Shown: piece by piece, positions 43,697 to 53,301 of the stretch | How the letters are laid out: each line of letters opens with the position of its first letter | Numbering within the stretch: the first letter of the stretch is position 1 | Notes under the pieces: model-generated | Seen by the model: the letters and a program-made list of their open reading frames with translations, nothing else | What the model was told of the DNA's origin: nothing | Database searches by the model: none | Program-made: the position numbers and the translations under genes | Assembly: GCF_017744135.1 (NCBI RefSeq) | Contig: NZ_JAGHQU010000004.1 | Location: 186,001-250,000, forward strand | Length of the DNA stretch: 64,000 nucleotides | Direction: 5' to 3' | Origin: Endozoicomonas sp. G2_2 | GTDB taxonomy: Bacteria; Pseudomonadota; Gammaproteobacteria; Nevskiales; Salinisphaeraceae

Positions 43697-46168
43697 TCAG
43701 GCCGCGCGCGAGCTGTCGTCGTTGTTTTTCTTGCGCACGGACCGCATTTCGGCGGGATCGAAATCATCCACGCTTATGACGGCCATTTGCAGCGCGTAGA
43801 GTTCGCGCATGCGTTCGGTCTCGCTTTCGTCGAACACATGGGCCGCCAGCGCTTGCTCGATCTGATCGCGGGGGTGGTCGGCGGTGATGCGGCCGTCCTT
43901 GCCGGCTTTGGTCATTTCCCCGAGGAGATCCGAGCAGCCGATCGTGGCCTGCATGGCGCGCTCGAACAGAGCGATACCCTCGGATTCGTTCTGCGAGATA
44001 TAGCAGCGGGGTGTCAGGCGATCGCGGGTCTTGCCGGGCGTCTGCAACAGCTGCGCGATGCGCTGACCAAGCGCGTCGCCGGGCACACGCGCATGCAGGC
44101 CGAGCGGGAATATGAGAAAGCCCGCGAGCCAGGCGGCGGGCCGGTTCGGCAGATGCCGTATCACGCCCGCCATGCGTGATTCGATGGTGGCAAAGGCGTC
44201 TTCGCACACCCATTGCACCAGCGCCAGGTCCTCGGCGTGGGCGCCGTCTTCGGCGTACCGTTTGAGTGTGGCGCTGGCGATATACAGTTGTGACAGCACG
44301 TCGCCCAGACGTGCGGACAACGCTTCCCGAAACTTCAGGCTGCCGCCCAGCGTGGCCATCGCGATATCCGAAAGCAGGGCGAGGTTGGCCGAGTAGCGAT
44401 TCATGGCCCGGTAATAGGGCGCGAGTTCGGCGACCTTGCCCGCGGTCGTGCCGCGACCGCCGGTGAACCCCATGACGAGCGATCGTGCCGCGGCGGCAAG
44501 GTCATGGCCGATGTGGCTGTAGAAGATGTCGTCGAAATCGGCGAGTGCGGCGTCGCGATCCGGGTTGTTGGCGGCCTCGATCTCGTCGAGCACGTAGGGA
44601 TGACAGCGGATCGCGCCCTGGCCGTAGATCATCATGCTGCGCGTGAGGATGTTGGCGCCTTCGACGGTGATGTTGACCGGCGCGGCCTGGAAGCTGCGTG
44701 CTACCGGATTGCCGGGCCCGAGCATGACGGCCTTGCCGGCGTGGACATCCATCGCATCCTTGGCGACGTCCTGGGCCATAGTGGTCACGTGATATTTGGC
44801 GATCGCGGAGGCCACGGACGGTTTCTCGCCCAGATCGACCGCGTTCGACGTGAACCGGCGCACGGATTCGCAGGCATAGGTCTTGCCGCCGATCCGTGCG
44901 AGTGCTTCCTGAATGCCCTCGAACGCGCCGATGGAGACATTGAACTGGCGGCGCACGACCGCGTAGGCGCCGGTCAGGCGCGCGTTGGAGATCGCATCGC
45001 CGGTCGAGCCGGACGGCAACGAGATGGAACGGCCGACCGACAGGCACTCCATGAGCATCCGCCAGCCCTGGCCGATCATGTCCGGGCCGCCGATGATGGT
45101 GTCGAGCGGCACGAACACGTCGGTACCCCAGGTCGGGCCGTTCTGGAACGGCGCGCTGGCGGGGAAATGCCGGCGCCCGCTATGCACGCCGGGGGTGTCG
45201 GTTGGAACCAGTGCACAGGTCACCCCGAGTTCGGTCTCGCCGCCGAGCAGTCCGTCCGGGTCGTACATCTTGAAGGCCAGCCCGAGCACGGTCGCTACCG
45301 GCGCGAGCGTGATATAGCGTTTCTCCCAGGTGAGTTTCATGCCCAGGATCTCTTCGCCGTTCCATTCGCCCTTGCAGACGACGCCCCGGTCGGGAATCGC
45401 GCCCGCGTCGGAGCCCGCATGGGGGCTGGTCAAGCCGAAACAGGGAATTTCGTCGCCCACGGCGAGTCGCGGCAGGTAGTGGTCTTTCTGCGATTCGGTG
45501 CCGTAGTGCATCAGCAGTTCGGCCGGCCCCAGCGAGTTGGGTACTGCCACGATCGGCCCGACGGTGCCGCCGGCCGGACCGCTACCGACCTTGGCCAGCA
45601 CGCAGGAATGCGCATACGCCGAGAATTCCAGACCGCCATAGCGCTTGGGGATGATCATGCCCCAGAACCGGTTTTCCTTGATGAACTGCCAGGCCTCGGG
45701 CGAAAGATCGGCGTCTTCGTGCGTGATCTGCCATTCGTCGCACAGGTCCAGCAGCTGCTGGACCGGGCCGTCGAGAAACGCCTGTTCTTCTGCGGAAAGT
45801 TCGGCCGCGGGCAGGCGCTCGAGCCGACGCCAGTTCGGCGCGCCGGAGAACATCTCGCCTTCCCACCAGACGGTGCCGGCATCCAGCGCGGTGCGTTCGG
45901 TGGCCGAGAGCGTCGGCAGTACCTTGCGAAAGATATCGAGCACCGGACGTGTGATGTAGGGCCGGCGTATTGCGGTCACGTTGAGCGGAACCGCGACGGC
46001 GAGAAACACCAGCCAGAGCACGAGGCCTCCGGCCCAGCCGGTGCTGGTGAGCGTGCAGGCGGCCAGCAGCAGGGCGGTTACGGCCGTGGCGGTCTTGAGC
46101 CCCACGCGGTTGTAGGCCAGCGCGACGAATGCGCCAAGGAACACGACGATCCAGACGATTGCGGTCAT
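43697..46168 (-). CDS. fadE: Acyl-CoA dehydrogenase FadE, full-length membrane-associated form
   Basis: The 823-residue protein closely follows E. coli FadE (814). Two N-terminal hydrophobic helices (MTAIVWIVVFLGAFVALAY and a second at about 25-55) precede P-Y-I-T-R-P-V-L-D-I-F-R-K-V-L-P, T-V-W-W-E-G-E-M-F and EEQAFLDGPVQQLLDLCDEW. FAD/acyl-CoA segments are FWGMIIPKRYGGLEFSA, CFGLTSPHAGSDAGA and KRYITLAPVATV, with the DUF1974-type C-terminus. It catalyses the first, committed step of beta-oxidation at the membrane. GGAG lies 7 nt upstream of the ATG. It is paralogous to the shorter copy at 3954-6200. No other fad gene is adjacent; it is monocistronic or leads into the gap. Confidence 0.92.
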   Translation of the reverse strand: MTAIVWIVVFLGAFVALAYNRVGLKTATAVTALLLAACTLTSTGWAGGLVLWLVFLAVAVPLNVTAIRRPYITRPVLDIFRKVLPTLSATERTALDAGTVWWEGEMFSGAPNWRRLERLPAAELSAEEQAFLDGPVQQLLDLCDEWQITHEDADLSPEAWQFIKENRFWGMIIPKRYGGLEFSAYAHSCVLAKVGSGPAGGTVGPIVAVPNSLGPAELLMHYGTESQKDHYLPRLAVGDEIPCFGLTSPHAGSDAGAIPDRGVVCKGEWNGEEILGMKLTWEKRYITLAPVATVLGLAFKMYDPDGLLGGETELGVTCALVPTDTPGVHSGRRHFPASAPFQNGPTWGTDVFVPLDTIIGGPDMIGQGWRMLMECLSVGRSISLPSGSTGDAISNARLTGAYAVVRRQFNVSIGAFEGIQEALARIGGKTYACESVRRFTSNAVDLGEKPSVASAIAKYHVTTMAQDVAKDAMDVHAGKAVMLGPGNPVARSFQAAPVNITVEGANILTRSMMIYGQGAIRCHPYVLDEIEAANNPDRDAALADFDDIFYSHIGHDLAAAARSLVMGFTGGRGTTAGKVAELAPYYRAMNRYSANLALLSDIAMATLGGSLKFREALSARLGDVLSQLYIASATLKRYAEDGAHAEDLALVQWVCEDAFATIESRMAGVIRHLPNRPAAWLAGFLIFPLGLHARVPGDALGQRIAQLLQTPGKTRDRLTPRCYISQNESEGIALFERAMQATIGCSDLLGEMTKAGKDGRITADHPRDQIEQALAAHVFDESETERMRELYALQMAVISVDDFDPAEMRSVRKKNNDDSSRAA

Positions 46169-46279
46169 GACAAGGCTCCAGGGCCGGGCCAAACCGGCCT
46201 GCATCGGACTTTAACCGCAGCCTAGGCCAAGCGCGGAGCCCCGGCAAACTGCGCTGTGCTGGGGCGGCGGCGCGGCCGC

Positions 46280-47173
46280 TCAGGGATGTGCGTCGACAAA
46301 CGCGCAGATTTCCGCGGCCACGGCCTCGGGTTTCTGAAGGTGCAGCATATGGCCGCATCCGTCGACCACCACGCGCGTGACATTCGCGAAACAGGCGCGG
46401 CGGCGCTGCATTTCCGCGTCGTCGCAGAAATAGCGTGCCGGCGAGTCGCCCCCGTCGATACACAGCACCGCCGCCGTGACTTCACGCCAGAGCGCCATCG
46501 CCTCGCTGGCGCGAAACGCGTAGGGCAATGCGACCCGGTGCCAGGGATCGACACGCATCTGCCGGCGTCCCGTCTCGTTCTCCTCGGCCGTCCATTGGCG
46601 TGCGAGAAAATCGGTCTGTTCGGCGCTGAGTTCGGGGTAGCGACGGCCGATGCGCGAGATCGCGGTTTCGAGATCCTCGTAGACCTTCGTGATTGGCGGG
46701 TTGGCATGGGCGTCGAGCCAGCCGCGATAGCGGTCGGGCACGTTCGCCGGGTCGCTGTCGGGCACGTTCAGGCTATCGAGCGTGATCAGGCGTGCCACGC
46801 GTTCGGGCCGGGTGCCGGCATAGAGGCTTGCGATCTGTCCGCCCATGCTGTGTGCAACGAGCGTGACCGGGTTGGCGCTGCCGCGGCCGGTCAGCTTGTC
46901 GAGCAGGCGTTCGAGATCCAGCAGATAGTCGGGAAACCAGTAGCTGTCGTGTATCGCCTCGGTGGCGCCGTGACCGCGCCAGTCCGGCGCGATGAAACGA
47001 TAGCGTTCGGGCGATCGCTTCTCGATCGCGGCCACCAGGGCGTCGAACCCGGCGCCCGTATCCATGAGGCCGTGCAACAGCAGGACCGGTTCGCCCTCGG
47101 GATTGCCGGCCTCGCGTACCGCATAATGCAGCGGGCCGAGCGTGTGAAAGGTGATGTTGTCGATCAGGCTCAT
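46280..47173 (-). CDS. Alpha/beta hydrolase (serine nucleophile)
   Basis: The 297-residue alpha/beta hydrolase has the oxyanion strand LLLHGLMDTG, D-W-R-G-H-G near 71 and the nucleophile elbow V-A-H-S-M-G-G-Q with Ser near 118. The C-terminal His lies in DGCGHMLHLQKPE. The family covers esterases, lactonases and thioesterases; nothing points to a specific substrate. Its ATG overlaps the stop codon of the EamA gene (ATGA on the minus strand), so the two are translationally coupled. It ends 111 bp from the FadE start. Confidence 0.86.
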   Translation of the reverse strand: MSLIDNITFHTLGPLHYAVREAGNPEGEPVLLLHGLMDTGAGFDALVAAIEKRSPERYRFIAPDWRGHGATEAIHDSYWFPDYLLDLERLLDKLTGRGSANPVTLVAHSMGGQIASLYAGTRPERVARLITLDSLNVPDSDPANVPDRYRGWLDAHANPPITKVYEDLETAISRIGRRYPELSAEQTDFLARQWTAEENETGRRQMRVDPWHRVALPYAFRASEAMALWREVTAAVLCIDGGDSPARYFCDDAEMQRRRACFANVTRVVVDGCGHMLHLQKPEAVAAEICAFVDAHP

Positions 47174-48018
47174 GGGGCGATTCCCTGCGGGCGACGCGCG
47201 GCAACCGCCTCGCGCCAGTAGAATAATGTGAGTGCGACGAGAATGATGGCCACGGCGAACAGCGTCGGCCGGCTCGGCACTTCCGCCAGCCAAAGCCAGG
47301 CCCAGATCGTGCCGAACACCGTTTCCAGCAACATCAGCAGACTGACCTCCGGCGCTGGCAGATAGCGCGGGCCCTGGCCGATCAGGGCGAACGCGGTGGG
47401 CAGCACGAGGGCGAGGCCGGCGAGCGCGGCGAATCCCGATGCGGAAAGTGAGAATGGCGTGGCGAATACGGCCGTGGTCGCCGCGATCAGCGCGCCGCCC
47501 AGGGCCAGGCCCGGCAGGGTGTCGCCGTGTCCGGTGGCGCGCATGACCACGAAGGTGGCCCCGAACACGATCGCCGTCGCGATGCCGCTGACACGCCCGA
47601 TCGCGCTGCCGGCACCGTCGAGTGCGATCAGGAGCAGGCCGCCGGCAATGGCGGCGGCCGCGATCCATGTACGCCGCGGTGCGCGCTCGCCGAGAAAGAT
47701 CACGCTGAACAGCGCAGCGAAGATCGACGCGGTGGCCAGGCAGCCGAGCGTATCTGCAATGGTCGTGTGCTCGACGGTGAAAACGAACAGGATATTGCTC
47801 ATCGCGAACAGCAAGGCCAGCCCGCAGCCGAGTGGGCTGCGTATCTGCGCGGCAATGGCGCACGTGCGCCCGCGCTCGCGCACGAGAAGAAATCCGCCCA
47901 GGCCGATAGCCATGGCGATGCCGCGCCAGAACAGCGTCGTCGCCACGTCGGCATCGAGCAGCCGGATCAGGATGGAGTCCGGGCTGAGGACGAGCACGCC
48001 CGTGCCGGTCAGCGCCAT
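47170..48018 (-). CDS. EamA/DMT-family membrane transporter
   Basis: The 282-residue protein has ten predicted membrane helices arranged in two EamA repeats. The first repeat has ILIRLLDADVATTLFWRG; the second begins near TLPGLALGGALIAATTAVFA and contains VLPTAFALIGQGPRYLPAPEVSLLMLLETVFGTIWAWLWL, the usual EamA closing block. Such transporters export amino acids, nucleotides or other metabolites. The ATG at 48018 is a conservative start; a TTG seven codons upstream is also possible. It is coupled to the downstream alpha/beta hydrolase. Confidence 0.86.
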   Translation of the reverse strand: MALTGTGVLVLSPDSILIRLLDADVATTLFWRGIAMAIGLGGFLLVRERGRTCAIAAQIRSPLGCGLALLFAMSNILFVFTVEHTTIADTLGCLATASIFAALFSVIFLGERAPRRTWIAAAAIAGGLLLIALDGAGSAIGRVSGIATAIVFGATFVVMRATGHGDTLPGLALGGALIAATTAVFATPFSLSASGFAALAGLALVLPTAFALIGQGPRYLPAPEVSLLMLLETVFGTIWAWLWLAEVPSRPTLFAVAIILVALTLFYWREAVAARRPQGIAP

Positions 48019-48088
48019 GCCGACAATGCGCGGGCTCAAGACAGCGCGCCCGAATGCAGTGTTGCCCGCGTGGTGTCGGCGCGGTCGG

Positions 48089-49150
48089 TCAGGCGGTCTC
48101 GAAGGGCTCGATCACGCGGTGAATGAACTCGAGCTTGGCGCGGGCGCCGGCATTGAGCACGAACGGGTAGGCGTCGGCCAGGCCCATGCTGCGGTTGACC
48201 GCGTTCATGCCGATCGCCAGATGTGTCCATCGGTGCATGAGGGCGTCGAAGTCGCGCGGATTCTGCTGCCACGGCGGTGAGCGTACGAGCTGGTACTCGG
48301 TTGCGGTGTCCAGCGTGTCGCGTATGTGCAGATAGTGTGCCCACGATTCGGCCCAGTCCTCCCAAGGGTGGGCCGAAGCATAGGGGGTGACGAAGCGATC
48401 CTGCCAGTCGGGCGGCGCGCCGTTGGCGTAGTGGGCCTGCAGAGACGCGCTGTAATCGGCGCGCTCGTCGCCGAACATCGTGCGGTATTCGTCGATCCAG
48501 GCGCGGCCGTCGATCAGCCGTGCCCAGTAGTAGTGCCCGATTTCGTGACGGAAATGACCGATCAGGGTGCGGTAGTGCTCGCCCATCTGCTCGCGCATGC
48601 GCGCCCGCGCCACGTCGTCGGCTTCGGCGATGTTGATCGTGATCACGCCATTGGCGTGGCCGGTGGTGACCTGCGCGCGCCCGGCCAGCGGCTCGGTGAA
48701 CTCGGTCTCGGCGTCCGCGTCGGCAAGGAAATCGAAAGCCAGGCCGAAATCGGGGTCTGCGTCACGGCCCACGATCGGCAGCCTCAGCTGATGCAGATTG
48801 AAGATCAGGTGCCGCTTGGCGTTCTCGAGTCGGCTCCAGAGTTCGATGTGTCTTGGTGCATCAAGGTCCGGAATGGTGCGGGTCAATCGGCACGACGGGC
48901 AGAAATGGTGCGTCGACTCGGCCGGGATGAGCCAGTTACAGACATCGTACTGGGTGTCGTTCCGACAGCGACGATAGATGCGGCCCTCGATTCGACCCGA
49001 GGCGGGCACCTGCCACCGCGCGTCGTCGAGTGCGTCGAGCGCGGTCATGATGCCGGCCTCCGGCGCGAAGCCGAGTCTGCGGCGACACACCAGGCACTGG
49101 GTATTGCGAAAGAAGATCGAGTTGCCGCATTGGCAATAGAAGTCGCGCAT
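48089..49150 (-). CDS. Putative zinc-binding metallopeptidase with N-terminal zinc ribbon
   Basis: The 353-residue protein has an N-terminal zinc-ribbon-like region with pairs C-x-C, C-x-x-C (CQCGN, CLVCRRRLG) and later C-x-x-C in HFCPSCRL. The peptidase part carries HExxH in FRHEIGHYYW near 203-212. The third ligand region is probably HPWEDWAESWAHY, where Glu or Asp and His are available. The family is annotated as putative zinc-binding metallopeptidase (Peptidase_Mx type). It lies 51 nt downstream of the alpha-E gene on the same strand, so it is likely part of the ATP-grasp/alpha-E cluster and may process the peptide product. Confidence 0.85.
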   Translation of the reverse strand: MRDFYCQCGNSIFFRNTQCLVCRRRLGFAPEAGIMTALDALDDARWQVPASGRIEGRIYRRCRNDTQYDVCNWLIPAESTHHFCPSCRLTRTIPDLDAPRHIELWSRLENAKRHLIFNLHQLRLPIVGRDADPDFGLAFDFLADADAETEFTEPLAGRAQVTTGHANGVITINIAEADDVARARMREQMGEHYRTLIGHFRHEIGHYYWARLIDGRAWIDEYRTMFGDERADYSASLQAHYANGAPPDWQDRFVTPYASAHPWEDWAESWAHYLHIRDTLDTATEYQLVRSPPWQQNPRDFDALMHRWTHLAIGMNAVNRSMGLADAYPFVLNAGARAKLEFIHRVIEPFETA

Positions 49151-49201
49151 GGCGTGTGTTCGAAGCCCCTGAATTCGAGCGGATCGTGATGATGGTCGGG
49201 T

Positions 49202-50128
49202 TCAATGCTGGAAGTAGCGATCCTGAATGGCGTTGTTGATGCCGTTGAGCTCGATCTGAATGCGGTCGAGAAACTCGCTCAGCCGGTGGCCCTTGAGCGT
49301 GCTCAGGTCGGCATCGCCAAGCACGTGCATGGCCGCGTCGATCGACGCACTGCAACGCCCGGGTGCCGGCAGGCGCGACAGACGCTGGCTCGCCCGTTGC
49401 AGACAGAAGCGCACCGAGCGCGGAAAGGCGGTGTCGGCGAGAAGAAAACGCACCACGCCGGGGCCGGTGACGCGTACCCGCACGTGCCGCCGATACATCT
49501 GGAACGCGCTGAGCGACTTGAGCACGCTGATCCATTGCACCGTCTGGTACGGACGCAGATCGCTGTTTTCGTCGACCAGCAGGTCGCTGCTGCGCACGTC
49601 GATGATGCGGGTGGTCATGTCCGCCCGCTCCAGCGACAGCCCCAGCGTGAGCATGTCGTAGGCCGCATCCCGGCTCATGCCGGATTCGATCATGCCCGCG
49701 ATCTGGCGCGCGCTGTGGACCACGCGCTCCATGACCCGCGATCGGGCCAGTCGCCGTTCGATGTGCTGGCCTTCATCGGCAATGAACAGGTGCAGGCCGT
49801 TGATTTCTTCCCACACCTCGCGCGGGACCAGGTCACGCGCGCTGCGCAGGTTTTCGCGGGCCATCGCCAGCGCGCTGGCGATCGAGCTGGGGTGCATGCG
49901 ATCGGCGACGAGAAACCGCATCACGCTGGCTTCGCTGTCGTCCGGATAGCGCTGCGCGAACGCATCGTCCGCGCCGACGATCTCGACCAGCGCACGCCAG
50001 TCGAATTCGGTCTGACGCGGCATGTCGAGCAGCAACAGCGTGGTCGCGTTGATGAGCCGGGCGGTCGATTCGGCGCGCTCTAAATAACGGCCGGTCCAGA
50101 ACAGGTTCTGTGCGAGTCTTGAAAGCAT
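49202..50128 (-). CDS. Alpha-E domain protein (DUF403, COG2307 type)
   Basis: The 308-residue helical protein begins MLSRLAQNLFWTGRYLERAEST, the hallmark of alpha-E proteins. A-D-M-T-T-R-I-I-D-V-R-S and a C-terminal F-L-D-R-I-Q-I-E-L-N-G-I follow. The biochemistry is unknown. The gene begins 4 nt after the ATP-grasp stop. The ATP-grasp/alpha-E pair is conserved in many bacteria and was proposed from gene neighbourhoods to make or attach peptides. The partner transglutaminase that often accompanies the pair is not present within the window. Confidence 0.9.
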   Translation of the reverse strand: MLSRLAQNLFWTGRYLERAESTARLINATTLLLLDMPRQTEFDWRALVEIVGADDAFAQRYPDDSEASVMRFLVADRMHPSSIASALAMARENLRSARDLVPREVWEEINGLHLFIADEGQHIERRLARSRVMERVVHSARQIAGMIESGMSRDAAYDMLTLGLSLERADMTTRIIDVRSSDLLVDENSDLRPYQTVQWISVLKSLSAFQMYRRHVRVRVTGPGVVRFLLADTAFPRSVRFCLQRASQRLSRLPAPGRCSASIDAAMHVLGDADLSTLKGHRLSEFLDRIQIELNGINNAIQDRYFQH

Positions 50129-50132
50129 CGTC

Positions 50133-51602
50133 CTAGCCCTCGTTGCCGCCGAGATCGTCCTCGACGATCCAGGTGTCCTTGCTGCCGCCGCCCTGGGAGC
50201 TGTTCACCACCAGCGAGCCCTCGCGCAACGCGACGCGGGTCAGCCCGCCCATGGTCACGAAGGCGTCGTTGTGCGGACGCGAGACGATGAACGGCCGTAG
50301 ATCGACATGCCGTGGCCGTGCCGTGTTCTCGATCAGTGTCGGTGCGGTGGACAGCGCCAGGGTGGGTTGGGCGATGTAGTTGCGCGGGTTGCGGCGAATG
50401 AGCTGGGCGAACTGGTCGCGCTCGCCTGGCGTGGCGCGCGGGCCGATGAGCATGCCGTAGCCGCCGGATTCGTTGGCGGGTTTGACCACCAGCGAATCCA
50501 GATTGGCGAGCACGTGATCGCGCTGCGTGTCCTCCATGCACAGCCAGGAGGGCACGTTCGGGAGTTTCGCGTCCTGATCCAGATAGTAGCGGATGATCTG
50601 TGGCACGAAAGCGTAGACCACCTTGTCGTCCGCCACGCCCGCCCCGGGCGCATTGGCGATGGCCACATTGCCGGCGCGCCAGGCCCGCATGAGCCCGGGC
50701 GTGCCGAGCACCGAGTCGGCACGAAAGACCTCCGGGTCGATGAATGCGTCGTCCACGCGCCGATAGATCACGTCGACCCGCTGCGGGCCGAAGATGGTGC
50801 GCGAATACACGCAGTCGTCGCTGTCCACGTAGAGATCGCTGCCCTGGACCAGCTCGGCGCCCATCTGGCCGGCCAGCCAGACGTGCTCGAAAAAAGCGGA
50901 ATTGAACACGCCCGGCGTGAGCAGCGCGACGTTGGGCGTGACGTCCTGGCGCGGCGACAGGGCGTTGAGCGAATCCAGCAATTCACTGGCGTAGTCATCC
51001 ACCGGCAGGATATCGCTCTGCGCGAACAGCTCGGGGAACACGCGCTTGGACACCAGTCGGTTCTCGACCATGTACGACACGCCGGAGGGCACGCGCAGGT
51101 TGTCCTCGAGCACATAGAAATCGCCGGCGCCATCGCGCACCAGGTCCGAGCCGCAGATATGCGCCCAGATATCGCCGGGCGGACGCACGCCGACACATTC
51201 GGGCCGAAAGTTCACCGACTGCGCGAGCACTTCGCGCGGGAACACGCCGTCCTTGATGATCTGCTGTTTACCATAGAGATCGGCGATGAACAGATTGAGC
51301 GCAGTCACCCGCTGTTGCAGCCCCTCGCGAACGCGATCCCACTCGCGGCGCCCGATCGTGCGTGGGAGCACGTCGAACGGCCAGGCGCGGTCGATCATCC
51401 CGGCGTCGGAGTAGACGGTGAAGGTGATGCCCATCGACTTGATCGACAGATCGGCCGCCATCCGGCGACTGTCGATCTCCTGTGTACTGAACTCGCCGAG
51501 GTAGCGCACGAGTGCGTTGGCGGCGGGCCGCGGTTGCCCCGAGTCGTCGAAGACTTCGTCGAAGAAGCCGGGACTGCGATAGTCCTGCCAGAGTTGATTC
51601 AT
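50133..51602 (-). CDS. Circularly permuted ATP-grasp protein (DUF404/DUF407)
   Basis: The 489-residue protein shows P-R-T-I-G-R-R-E-W, N-L-F-I-A-D-L-Y, FYVLEDNLRVPSGVSYM, the ATP-grasp segment VKPANESGGYGMLIG and QPTLALSTAPT. These are typical of the circularly permuted type 2 ATP-grasp proteins. ATP-grasp ligases join a carboxylate to an amine via acylphosphate. The C-terminal SSQGGGSKDTWIVEDDL fits the family end. Substrate and product are unknown. GGAAGAAG precedes the ATG. It is first in the leftward cluster with alpha-E and the metallopeptidase and divergent from minC. Confidence 0.9.
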   Translation of the reverse strand: MNQLWQDYRSPGFFDEVFDDSGQPRPAANALVRYLGEFSTQEIDSRRMAADLSIKSMGITFTVYSDAGMIDRAWPFDVLPRTIGRREWDRVREGLQQRVTALNLFIADLYGKQQIIKDGVFPREVLAQSVNFRPECVGVRPPGDIWAHICGSDLVRDGAGDFYVLEDNLRVPSGVSYMVENRLVSKRVFPELFAQSDILPVDDYASELLDSLNALSPRQDVTPNVALLTPGVFNSAFFEHVWLAGQMGAELVQGSDLYVDSDDCVYSRTIFGPQRVDVIYRRVDDAFIDPEVFRADSVLGTPGLMRAWRAGNVAIANAPGAGVADDKVVYAFVPQIIRYYLDQDAKLPNVPSWLCMEDTQRDHVLANLDSLVVKPANESGGYGMLIGPRATPGERDQFAQLIRRNPRNYIAQPTLALSTAPTLIENTARPRHVDLRPFIVSRPHNDAFVTMGGLTRVALREGSLVVNSSQGGGSKDTWIVEDDLGGNEG

Positions 51603-51720
51603 GAATAGCTTCTTCCAATCGTTGAGAGGGCGGTTTGGCGCCTATTTCTATGCAAGAGGCAGACCGTAATGCGCAAGCAGCATGCTAGACTCGCCGGCTT
51701 GTTTTCAGAGTAGTTCGGGC

Positions 51721-52488
51721 ATGGCGGACACAACCACCGCGGCCGGTACCGGCGTCGTGTTCAAGGGTCGCATGATGACCCTTACAGTACTCGAAGTCCG
51801 TGAAACAGACGGCAGCCGCATCGCCAGTCAGATCGAGGCGCAGCTCGCACGCGCCCCCGGTTTCTTCGAGCAGATGCCGGTGCTGCTGTCGATTCCGGAC
51901 GCGGTGCCGGATCTGGCCGAAGTCAGCGAGATCGTGCGCCAGGCGGGCATGGTTCCGGTGGGTATTCTCGATCCCGGTCCGCAGGCGCGCACGGCGGCCG
52001 AGGCCGCCGGTCTGGGCGTCATGGCCTCGCCGGCCCGTGGCGGTAGCGGCGCAGATGCCGCGAAGACGCGCGAGCCGGAAGCGGCCAGCGCCGATGCCGA
52101 CAAAAAGGCGTCTGCGGAGGCACAGGCCGCCCCGGTCGCGCGCGAAGAGCCGCCGCGTACGCCGACCCGGCTCGTGACCAAGCCCGTACGTTCCGGCCAG
52201 CAGATTTACGCGCGCGGCGGCGACCTCGTTATCGCCACGTCGGTGAGCGAAGGTGCGGAAGTACTGGCGGACGGCCACATACATATTTATGGTGCACTGC
52301 GAGGGCGCGCGCTGGCGGGCGCCACCGGAGACACCGAAGCGCGGATCTACTGCCGCCGTTTCGAACCCGATCTGGTCGCGATCGCGGGCTGCTACAAGGT
52401 GGCCGATGCGATAGAAGAGGGGGTACGTTCCAGGGCCGTTGCGGTTCGCCTGGACAACGATAACTTGAGCATCGAATTGCAGGAGTAA
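51721..52488 (+). CDS. minC: Septum-site determining protein MinC
   Basis: The 255-residue inhibitor of FtsZ ring assembly has an N-terminal domain (VVFKGRMMTLTVLEVRETD, 10-105) and a C-terminal beta-helical MinD-binding domain from about 152. The latter shows K-P-V-R-S-G-Q-Q-I-Y-A-R, G-G-D-L-V-I, V-L-A-D-G-H-I-H-I-Y-G and LRGRALAGATGD. The linker at about 105-150 is long and Ala/Glu/Lys-rich. The ATG at 51721 starts MADTTTAAGTG. minD begins 3 nt after the stop and minE 3 nt after minD, so the three are one operon. Confidence 0.94.
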   Translation: MADTTTAAGTGVVFKGRMMTLTVLEVRETDGSRIASQIEAQLARAPGFFEQMPVLLSIPDAVPDLAEVSEIVRQAGMVPVGILDPGPQARTAAEAAGLGVMASPARGGSGADAAKTREPEAASADADKKASAEAQAAPVAREEPPRTPTRLVTKPVRSGQQIYARGGDLVIATSVSEGAEVLADGHIHIYGALRGRALAGATGDTEARIYCRRFEPDLVAIAGCYKVADAIEEGVRSRAVAVRLDNDNLSIELQE

Positions 52489-52491
52489 AGA

Positions 52492-53298
52492 GTGGCAAAG
52501 ATCATCGTCGTCACGTCCGGCAAGGGTGGGGTCGGCAAGACCACGACCGCCGCCTCTTTCGCAGCCGGGCTTGCCATGCGGGGGCACAAGACCGTCGTCA
52601 TCGATTTCGATGTCGGTCTGCGTAACCTCGACCTGATCATGGGGTGCGAGCGCCGGGTGGTGTTCGACTTCATCAACGTGATCAGCGGCGAGGCCAACCT
52701 CAAGCAGGCCCTTATCCGCGACAAGCGGCACGAGAATCTTTATATCCTCGCCGCCTCGCAGACACGCGACAAGGACGCGCTCAACCAGGAAGGTGTCGAG
52801 CGCACGCTCAACAAGCTCGCCGAGGATTTCGACTACATCATCTGTGATTCGCCGGCCGGCATCGAAACCGGCGCGATCATGGCGATGTACTACGCCGACG
52901 AGGCACTGGTGGTCACCAATCCCGAGGTGTCCTCGGTGCGCGACTCCGACCGCGTGCTCGGCATGCTGTCGAGCAAGACCAAGCGCGCCAAGGAAGGCGG
53001 CGAGCCGGTCAAGGAGCATCTCGTGGTCACGCGCTACGCGCCAAACCGTGTGGGCAAGGGCGAGATGCTGTCGCTGGACGACATCAACGACATTCTCGGC
53101 ATTCCACTGCTCGGCGTGATTCCGGAGTCCGAGAAGGTGCTCAACGCGTCCAACTCGGGCATGCCGGTTGCCATGGAAGAGAACGCGGACGCGGGCCAGG
53201 CGTATCTGGATCTGGTGGCGCGTTTTCTCGGCGAGAACCGGCCGATGCGGTTCACCGAGGCCAAGAAGAAGTTTCTCGACCGGCTGATGGGGAGGTAA
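52492..53298 (+). CDS. minD: Septum-site determining ATPase MinD
   Basis: The 268-residue ParA/MinD ATPase has a deviant Walker A KGGVGKTTT at 11-19, IDFDVGLRNLDLIMG, D-S-P-A-G-I-E near 120 and NRVGKGEMLSLDDI. The C-terminal amphipathic helix (FTEAKKKFLDRLMGR) binds the membrane. It recruits MinC and is released by MinE, generating pole-to-pole oscillation. The start is GTG, with AGGAG inside the minC end. Confidence 0.96.
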   Translation: MAKIIVVTSGKGGVGKTTTAASFAAGLAMRGHKTVVIDFDVGLRNLDLIMGCERRVVFDFINVISGEANLKQALIRDKRHENLYILAASQTRDKDALNQEGVERTLNKLAEDFDYIICDSPAGIETGAIMAMYYADEALVVTNPEVSSVRDSDRVLGMLSSKTKRAKEGGEPVKEHLVVTRYAPNRVGKGEMLSLDDINDILGIPLLGVIPESEKVLNASNSGMPVAMEENADAGQAYLDLVARFLGENRPMRFTEAKKKFLDRLMGR

Positions 53299-53301
53299 AC
53301 C

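Noticed and set aside
44504-46225. Long plus-strand frame opposite the full-length FadE gene
   Set aside because: It mirrors fadE codons; Gly/Arg/His-rich and without motifs.
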